From CAJBLF01 sp964494005 (GTDB lineage: Bacteria; Patescibacteriota; Gracilibacteria; Absconditabacterales; Absconditicoccaceae), in NCBI GenBank assembly GCA_964494005.1, contig CAZBQE010000027.1, forward strand, positions 1 through 12,918: a stretch of DNA of 12,918 bases. Direction: 5' to 3'. The notes under the pieces were generated by a model that was not told where the DNA came from, ran no database searches, and saw only the letters and a program-made list of their open reading frames with translations. Both the position numbers and the translations under genes were made by a program. Positions 7,645 through 12,918 of the stretch are shown one piece after another. Position 1 is the stretch's first letter. Every line of letters starts with the position of its first letter.

Positions 7645-7672
7645 TGTATACAAAAATTTAGCATAAATGCAA
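7645..7672 (-). promoter_or_regulatory. Weak candidate promoter for the acidic lipoprotein gene
   Basis: On the minus strand TTGCAT (7667-7672) and TATACA (7645-7650) are separated by 16 bases, about 45 bases before the start at 7601. The -35 match is poor. The rest of the 7602-7813 intergenic region holds only this and the stronger plus-strand promoter at 7755. Confidence 0.25.
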
Positions 7673-7754
7673 GCGTATTATTGACATTTTTTACTCTCCA
7701 ACATCAAACTTTCTAGTCCATACTTTCTGATTTATGCCAATAATAGTCTTAAAG

Positions 7755-7783
7755 TTGACAAATAGAGCCAAAAACAGTATACT
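7755..7783 (+). promoter_or_regulatory. Near-consensus sigma-70 promoter for the 726-aa membrane protein
   Basis: A perfect TTGACA (7755-7760), a 17-base spacer and TATACT (7778-7783, five of six) form the best promoter in the window. The predicted start near 7790 leaves a leader of about 24 bases with no Shine-Dalgarno before the ATG at 7814. Confidence 0.75.
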
Positions 7784-7813
7784 TACTACAAGCATTTATC
7801 AGATATATACCAC

Positions 7814-9994
7814 ATGCAGGAAATACAAACAAAAATAATAGCTACGTATAAGAAAATATCCAAATTTTTTTTCCGTTATCTTGTTTTCCTCATTGCACTC
7901 ATTATAGGAATAATTATTTTTCAACGCATATTATCAACATCCAAAAGCATCACGATTTTTCAAGCGAATGATACCTTTACACTTCAGCAAACGAAGCTCA
8001 TTGCGGAATTCAGTAAATTCATGAAACAGAACATCCAAGATAATGATATGGAAATTCATATTCTCCAAGGAGACTTGGAAGCAGAAAACGGTTTCATCAA
8101 ATCCGTCAATAATCTCATTACCTACAAAGGATTTGTCTTGCCAAAATATTTTTATGTCTACGGCACCATTCCTATCAAACAAATGAGTTATTTCTCTGAT
8201 GGTGATTATATTATCGAAGAACTTGAACATATTGTAAATACCTTTGTCTTCACCAAAAAATTCACGGTTAGTAAACCATTTACCCGTATACATCTTCCAC
8301 TCACAGATTCACTTATCCAAGATTTTAATCTAGACTGTCTCTTTGAAAATAAAATATCTTCTAGGACTTGTAATATTTTTCTGAATGACTTCTTGGACGT
8401 ATTTTTTGTTTACAATATTTCCAGAGATTACGATGGATTGACTAAGATATTCTCTGCCATCAGCACCAATGAAACGAAAAAAAATAGATTTTGCCAAGGG
8501 CTTTCCAGATATCTTCTCTATGCAAATGATCGTAGCGAAACCATAGCATCATTATTCGAATCCTGCGGACCAGATTATGAAAAAAGTTTCAAACAAACTA
8601 CGCTTTTTATGGGAATACAAACAACATTGGACAATCAAATTTTCGATAAAATCAGCTACAAAGATCCAACCCTCAATGCGTATAAATTACTTTCTTATCA
8701 ACAACAAATCTATCAAGATTTCCTTATCAATAAAGTGGATGCTTACAAAATAAGTATGTATCTTGATTTTGTCAGAGAAATACTCAAAAAAAACGAAATA
8801 GAACCATTCTACAAAGATGAAATTTATCGGTACAACAACAAATATCTTTCACTTGCCTTGGAAAAAATCACCTATCAATCCACAATATTCACCCAAAACC
8901 TTGGCGTTAGCAAAATCGCATCCTTACTAAATACAATCACCTCAATCAACGAAGGAGAACCGATTTTATGATTCTCATGACTTATTACAGAAGTACAAAA
9001 TCTCGCACTTATCACTCAACCAGATATCGCAACATGAACAAGCGAAAATATCAGCATCGAAGAGAGAATCAGCAAAAAACTCCAGAATATGTCTTATCTC
9101 ACCATAGAAAAAAAATCAACATCAGATACTACAATAGATATCATCGGCTATCTCAAATTTACTTCACCAGACCTTACAGAAAATATCAAATCGCATATCA
9201 TTTTGGAATACAACAACGACACACTCTTTGTCAAAAGTATCAACCTCCAAGACAAAGCAGGTATCAATGATGTCATCAAAAATCTCCTTCAATTCCAAGA
9301 TTTCTCACTAGGTGAACTCTATAGTTATATCAGCAAAAATCTCGTCTTCTATGAACAAGATGATGCACCGATCAACACCACCACCGACCTTTGTCCAAAC
9401 ATATCAGCACTCAAAGATAGTTCTGTCATTTCTTGTACAAATACGGAAGCGGTGATAAAGAAAAATAACATCACCTATACCTTTACGATACAAAATGGTG
9501 GATTGGAAGATGTAAGTATTTCTGACACTACACTAGAAAATCTCATCAAAACCTCATACAGCAATATCATAGGCAACACTTATACAATCGTCGACACTAT
9601 CAAAACCATCCTAGCATATGAAGCGCCAGTAAACAATCGTGAAGGAACTGCTAATGCGATTTTCGTCTTTGAAAGAATACAGAAATACCTCGGCATCAAG
9701 ACCAATGATATAGCTGATAAAGATGGAAAAATACTTGTAGACATTACCTTATGAGGTATCAATTTCATCGTAAATTATACCATAACAAATAATAGTATGT
9801 GACCTCGATATTTCAAGGATATTCTTGTTAACGGTACCCCTTATGCCATACAGAATTTCAATTTAGTGCTTGATGATGATAACCAAAATCGTATAAACAC
9901 TTTTGTCATAGATCCGATGACTGCTATCAAAGACGCAGACTTCACAGCATGGCAAAATTATAATGAACGACTAAAAGAATCAACTAACAACTAA
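7814..9994 (+). CDS. Large single-pass membrane-anchored protein of unknown function (726 aa)
   Basis: Five in-frame UGA (8969, 8978, 9035, 9752, 9800) read as Gly join what would otherwise be several fragments; the stop is TAA at 9992. A short basic N-terminus (about 17 residues) precedes one strong hydrophobic helix (about 18-40, FFFRYLVFLIALIIGIIIF), so the remaining 680 residues are probably outside the cytoplasm, anchored by an uncleaved signal. There is no lipobox and no second membrane helix. The body is rich in Ile, Asn, Asp, Thr and Lys, with scattered cysteines. The middle (about 200-400) looks helical; the C-terminal third, with many short Thr/Ile/Asn stretches, looks beta-rich. 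I recognise no domain. The strong promoter suggests high expression. The last three residues and the stop lie in a heptamer array. Confidence 0.85.
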
Positions 9995-10016
9995 GGAATA
10001 AAAACAAACAACTAAC
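9982..10016. repeat. AACTAAC-type heptamer array overlapping a gene end (5 units)
   Basis: Five contiguous units, AACTAAC, AACTAAG, GAATAAA, AACAAAC and AACTAAC. The second unit carries the TAA that ends the 726-residue membrane protein, whose last residues Thr-Asn-Asn are encoded by the first units. It is the reverse-complement family of the array before mutS (2307-2341). It is in exact 7-base phase with the array at 10080 (98 bases apart). Confidence 0.75.
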
Positions 10017-10035
10017 AGTGAATAAACTGTTTTTT
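10014..10035 (+). terminator. Short hairpin terminator after the membrane protein gene
   Basis: AACAGT and ACTGTT form a perfect 6-base stem with a 6-base loop, followed by six T. The stem is short and AT-rich, so termination may be partial. The hairpin arises at the right edge of the heptamer array. Confidence 0.5.
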
Positions 10036-10079
10036 GTATACACTATTACAAAATCACAATAGTCCATTCCAACAAATCA

Positions 10080-10114
10080 TTCACTATTAACTATTCACTA
10101 TTAACTATTAACTA
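10080..10114. repeat. TTAACTA-type heptamer array before the exonuclease gene (5 units)
   Basis: Five contiguous units: TTCACTA, TTAACTA, TTCACTA, TTAACTA, TTAACTA. Only one base (A or C) varies between units. The array ends nine bases before the ATG at 10124, filling the position of a ribosome binding site. TTAACTA and TTCTCTA recur at 11928-11941. Confidence 0.9.
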
Positions 10115-10123
10115 TATTGAAGC

Positions 10124-11125
10124 ATGTATAAAAGATTTACTATAAATGACCTCAAAACAGTGCAAAATACTTTCCTCAATAATTTTTTTTCGATATTAAA
10201 AAAAGAGCATTGTATGATGCCCAACGATCTGTTTAAAAAAATATTCAGAGAAGGAAAAGAAATCTATTATATGTACAGAGGAGATTTTACTTTTAGAATC
10301 CAGGATACAGGATTGGAATACGTACTCATGGATGAAAAAGAAAAAATCCAAGTCATCCTTGATGAGCAAGGCAAAAGAGAATTCCAAAGTCTGATGAAAA
10401 GTTTTATCTTAAAAAAAGAAAAACTCACTGGACAAAAATCCATCGAACAAATTTTACTGGACTCCTTCCATACAGGAGAATATTCTACTATAGGAGGGAA
10501 AAATTATATGGTTTATGATATCGAAACGGATACGAACATTGAAAATCTCAAAGAAACAAAGTTTCTCCTTGCGTATGCTATGCATCCCAACAGTGCAAAT
10601 AAAATGACCTATGAATATGTCGACCAAGAAGGATTGAAAGCATTTGTTCAAAAAATGCTAGATTTTGACGGGTATATCGTAGGATTCAATAGTATTGCTT
10701 TCGATAATATCGTATCGGTATACAATGCATGAGGTAGCGATGAGGATATTCAAAAACTTGATGACAAAAGTATTGATCTTTTTCTGTTCGTTCGAGCTAC
10801 AACGGGGAAAAGAATGGGACTAAATAAAATCGCTGAAGCACTCGTCAACGTAAGTAAAACTTTAAGTTCATGAGCAGAATGAGAGGTATTGTACAAAAAA
10901 TATAAAGAAGAAAATGATCTCAAAGCATTGGAAGAATTCAAGAAATATTGTAAGAACGACGTGAGAATGACTATGTTGGTTTTTTTGTATCTGATGCATT
11001 TCAAAAAACTCTTTATAGAAGGTGAGGAATTTACATTTACTCTATCAGATCTTATTAATAAATCTCGTACCAAAATCAAAGAAATCGAGCAGATGGTAGG
11101 ACAAAAATTAAACTTTAGCTCTTAG
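10124..11125 (+). CDS. Predicted DEDDy-type 3'-5' exonuclease (RNase H-like fold)
   Basis: The 333-residue frame reads UGA as Gly at 10730, 10871 and 10880 and ends in TAG at 11123. Residues 128-135 (NYMVYDIET) give the ExoI motif with Asp132 and Glu134. GFNSIAFDN (187-195) is ExoII with Asp194. YCKND (275-279) is ExoIII in the DEDDy form, with Tyr275 and Asp279. These four acidic residues bind two metal ions in the family that includes the proofreading domain of DNA polymerases and stand-alone nucleases, acting on DNA or RNA 3' ends. The first 125 residues form an extra N-terminal domain that I do not recognise. There is no polymerase domain. The substrate is unknown. The final residues Asn-Phe-Ser-Ser and the stop are encoded by a heptamer array. 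Confidence 0.8.
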
Positions 11126-11139
11126 ACTTTAGCATTTAT
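11112..11139. repeat. ACTTTAG-type heptamer array at the exonuclease gene end
   Basis: Units ACTTTAG, CTCTTAG, ACTTTAG and CATTTAT are contiguous. The second unit supplies the TAG stop of the exonuclease gene. The array ends nine bases before the ATG of the methyltransferase at 11149. It resembles the CTTTGAG/CTTTAGG tract inside mutS at 4944. Confidence 0.7.
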
Positions 11140-11148
11140 AGATTTTCA

Positions 11149-11931
11149 ATGGATATATCTCGCGACCTGCAAAAATTCTATGACGCACAAGCGGAAAAAT
11201 ATCAACAAACCAGAAATAAACATCGAGCAGATGCGGATATTATTTTGGATGAAATAAAAAAAAGTAAAAAAAAAACTATCAAGATACTAGAGTTTGGATG
11301 TGGAAGCGGAAGATTACTCAACCAGCTCAAAGAACTAAAGTGAATAAAAATTCAATACATCGGCGTAGATATTTCGAAAAATCTTTTGAAATACGCGAAG
11401 AAAATCGTCAGCGGAAAACAAGCACCGAAAAATGTCTCTGCGGAATTTTTCTGTGACGACATTCTCCAATATGTCAAAAAAAATAAACAAGAGTCCTTTG
11501 ATTTTGTTATCGGTATCGCAAGTTTCCAGCATATTCCAACAAGCAAAGAAAGATTTTTTCTGATCAAAAACATCTATAGAATATTGAAATACGACGGAAA
11601 ACTTTTGATGACGAACCGATCCTTTTCCCGACGATTTGTAAAAAAATATAAAACTGTTATCATCAAAGCACTTTGGAAATATAGTATCACTCGAGGAAAA
11701 TATCAACGAAACGACCTTATGATACCACGAACAAACAAAAATATAAGCTACAAGAGATTTTATCACATCTATACCCTGAAAGAATTGAAAAAGCTTATGA
11801 CCATGAGTGGATTTCTTGTTACCAAGCTTGGCTATCTCCACAAATGAAAATATATACATTCACGAAAAGAATCACAAAACTCATTGGTTGTTGCTGAGAA
11901 AAGCATTTTCTTGACAAACCAAACCGATTAA
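11149..11931 (+). CDS. Class I SAM-dependent methyltransferase
   Basis: The 260-residue frame reads UGA as Gly at 11341 and 11845 and ends in TAA at 11929. Motif I (KILEFGCGSGRLL, about 46-57) binds S-adenosylmethionine. GVDIS (Asp74) is the acidic residue at the end of strand 2 that contacts the ribose. DDILQY, FDFVIGIASFQHIP and the post-motif LKYDGKLLMTN complete the Rossmann fold in standard order. The C-terminal extension joined by UGA 11845 ends in SLVVAEKSI, a typical last strand, which supports the readthrough. The basic, Tyr-rich segment at 160-205 is compatible with an RNA or tRNA substrate (Trm9-like), but the substrate cannot be assigned. It follows the exonuclease gene by 23 bases and may be cotranscribed. 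Confidence 0.85.
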
Positions 11932-12004
11932 CTATTCTCTATCATAATTCACGATACATGATATATGAACTCATTCTTACATCTTGAATCTTACATCTTG
12001 CATT
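11928..12004. repeat. Long degenerate heptamer array after the methyltransferase gene (11 units)
   Basis: Eleven units in one 7-base phase start with TTAACTA and TTCTCTA (the 10080 family), pass through ATGAT-type units, and end with TTACATC, TTGAATC, TTACATC, TTGCATT. The first unit holds the TAA stop of the methyltransferase. The middle units are weakly conserved, so the array is best seen at its two ends. It fills most of the gap before the lipoprotein gene. Confidence 0.6.
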
Positions 12005-12027
12005 TAATTTTTGTTTTATCGTTTAAT
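11998..12027 (+). promoter_or_regulatory. Possible promoter for the 12038 lipoprotein gene
   Basis: TTGCAT (11998-12003) and TTTAAT (12022-12027) are 18 bases apart. A start near 12034 would leave an almost leaderless transcript. The match is weak, and the -35 lies within a heptamer unit. Confidence 0.25.
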
Positions 12028-12037
12028 CAATAAAAAC

Positions 12038-12598
12038 ATGAAAAAAATCTTCCCTTTGATCGCTATCACATCCTTGCTTGTGCTTTTCGGATGTACCAAA
12101 ACTATAGATACGGATACTACGGTCACGCCAGATGAACAGCCTGTTGCAGAACGACAAACTTACGAAAGTAAAACAGATAACTTTTCTATTGATTATCCTG
12201 GACTCCGAGAATTCGAAGAAAATGTCTATGGATCTAATGTTATGTTTTTCACGCCACTTAGCGAAGGAGATCAACTCAGAGAAAATATTGGTATCATCAA
12301 AAAAGAATTAGATAAGGAATACACATTGGATGACTATTATGCTATCACAAAACCCGAATTGGAAAGTATGATCACTGACTTCGTAGAAGTAAGCAACGAT
12401 CTTATCACTATCAATAATCTCGATGCAAAAAAATTGATCTACCAAGGAACCCAAGGTGAAACAAAACTTCAACGAGAACAGATCTATCTTATCAAAGACA
12501 ATTATGTGTATATTATCACCTATACTGCTACGCAAGATACTTTTGGAGAATTTACAGAACAGATCGATGAGATGGCTGCTACATTAAAAATCAACTAA
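12038..12598 (+). CDS. Lipoprotein with a probable PsbP-like domain (186 aa)
   Basis: The start at 12038 is preferred over an in-frame ATG at 12011 because it places a standard lipoprotein signal first: MKKIFPLIAITSLLVLFGC with lipobox Cys19. A Thr/Asp-rich linker (about 20-42) leads to a single soluble domain. It begins YESKTDNFSIDYPG, a pattern typical of PsbP-like/DUF1795-type domains, and ends FTEQIDEMAATLKIN, where the last helix is also typical. These domains are common in bacterial surface lipoproteins with no settled function. No UGA is used, the stop is TAA, and a strong terminator follows. The lipid anchor is well supported; the domain name is inference. Confidence 0.8.
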   Translation: MKKIFPLIAITSLLVLFGCTKTIDTDTTVTPDEQPVAERQTYESKTDNFSIDYPGLREFEENVYGSNVMFFTPLSEGDQLRENIGIIKKELDKEYTLDDYYAITKPELESMITDFVEVSNDLITINNLDAKKLIYQGTQGETKLQREQIYLIKDNYVYIITYTATQDTFGEFTEQIDEMAATLKIN

Positions 12599-12614
12599 GC
12601 AAAAATATTTCAAA

Positions 12615-12647
12615 AAAAGAAAGCCTCGGACATTCCGAGGCTTTTTA
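12615..12647. terminator. Bidirectional rho-independent terminator between convergent genes
   Basis: AAGCCTCGG / CCGAGGCTT form a 9-base stem with a 5-base loop. A T-run follows on the plus strand and an A-rich run precedes (a T-run on the minus strand), so it can end both the lipoprotein transcript and the gene at 12648. Confidence 0.9.
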
Positions 12648-12918
12648 TTAGTTCATTTTAGCTTGCGCCAGGTATGCTGGGATATCCAGAAAATCCTGGG
12701 AACCAATGATGGTTTTTTCTACAGGTGCAGTTTCTGCTCTACGAGCATCAATACATTGACCACACCATGCATAGTTTTGACAGGAATCAATGTCACCTCC
12801 TTTGCAGTTTTGTTGCATTGGTTTGGTGGTAACAACCGGCACGGTATAGGTTGGTATACCCATAGCGGTTGCATCCTTTGTTCTTTTTTCCATCATTGCT
12901 TCCGTTATCTCAATAAGG
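12648..12918 (-). CDS. Cysteine-containing hypothetical protein, 5' end outside the window
   Basis: The frame is open to the right edge and ends in TAA at 12648. It reads in from LIETEA ahead of a Met-Met pair at 12891-12896, which could be an internal start, but the open frame beyond suggests a partial gene. At least 90 codons are visible. Four cysteines cluster in a short stretch (CKGGDIDSC, six residues, CGQC), spaced like a small metal-binding or disulfide knot. A Val/Thr/Pro-rich segment precedes them and an Ala/Glu-rich tail follows. I do not recognise the family. Confidence 0.65.
   Translation of the reverse strand, partial: LIEITEAMMEKRTKDATAMGIPTYTVPVVTTKPMQQNCKGGDIDSCQNYAWCGQCIDARRAETAPVEKTIIGSQDFLDIPAYLAQAKMN

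Noticed and set aside
7681..7709. Second plus-strand promoter with a perfect TTGACA
   Set aside because: No acceptable -10 box lies 16-18 bases downstream; the promoter at 7755 is far better.
8968..9270. Arg/Tyr/His-rich plus-strand frame within the 726-residue gene
   Set aside because: It is a frame-shifted reading of the large membrane protein gene; the composition is an artefact of AT-rich codons.
12011..12037. Upstream ATG at 12011 as the start of the PsbP-like lipoprotein
   Set aside because: It would put nine extra residues before a complete lipoprotein signal peptide that begins naturally at 12038.

Overview
The window comes from a small AT-rich bacterium that reads UGA as glycine (genetic code 25). 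This points to the candidate phyla Absconditabacteria (SR1) or Gracilibacteria (BD1-5/GN02); the window alone cannot separate them. The evidence is direct. Under the standard code pilB, mutS, a pseudouridine synthase, a 726-residue membrane protein, an exonuclease and a methyltransferase are all broken by TGA. Reading TGA as Gly restores each one, and the restored Gly falls in invariant positions: GPNMGGKST and DELGRGT of MutS, GPTGSGKTT and LVGE of PilB, and GRLDxDxxG(LLLLTND) of the pseudouridine synthase. Terminal stops are TAA or TAG in every complete gene. No gene has a convincing Shine-Dalgarno sequence.

Layout. 1-580: right half of a terminator, then a small unknown gene (minus). 578-2161: pilB, the type IV pilus assembly ATPase (minus). 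2162-2345: divergent promoter region. 2346-5096: mutS (plus). 5117-5911 and 5958-6437: two unrecognised plus-strand genes ending at a good terminator. 6482-7162: RsuA/RluB-family pseudouridine synthase (minus). 7389-7601: small, extremely acidic lipoprotein (minus) with its own terminator. 7814-9994: a large single-pass membrane protein behind a near-consensus sigma-70 promoter. 10124-11125: DEDDy-type 3'-5' exonuclease. 11149-11931: class I SAM methyltransferase. 12038-12598: lipoprotein. A bidirectional terminator separates this from a cysteine-containing gene that runs off the right edge (12648-12918, minus). No gene-free stretch exceeds 300 bases; no rRNA, tRNA, CRISPR or transposase gene was seen.

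The most unusual structure is a set of degenerate tandem repeats with a strict 7-base period. They fill several intergenic spaces (2307-2341, 9982-10016, 10080-10114, 11112-11139, 11928-12004; a 14-base unit equal to two heptamers at 7258-7324). They supply the stop codons of three genes. The same kind of heptamer tract also lies inside mutS at four or five places, where it is translated in frame as extra peptide, partly because UGA is sense. One of these tracts, with a 7-base unit just before the MutS Walker A motif, would frameshift the protein if one unit were gained or lost. This heptamer system, and its presence inside a mismatch-repair gene, is the main candidate for something undescribed.

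Functionally the genes are a mixed housekeeping and envelope set (pili, mismatch repair, RNA modification, nuclease, methyltransferase, lipoproteins), with no single pathway linking them.
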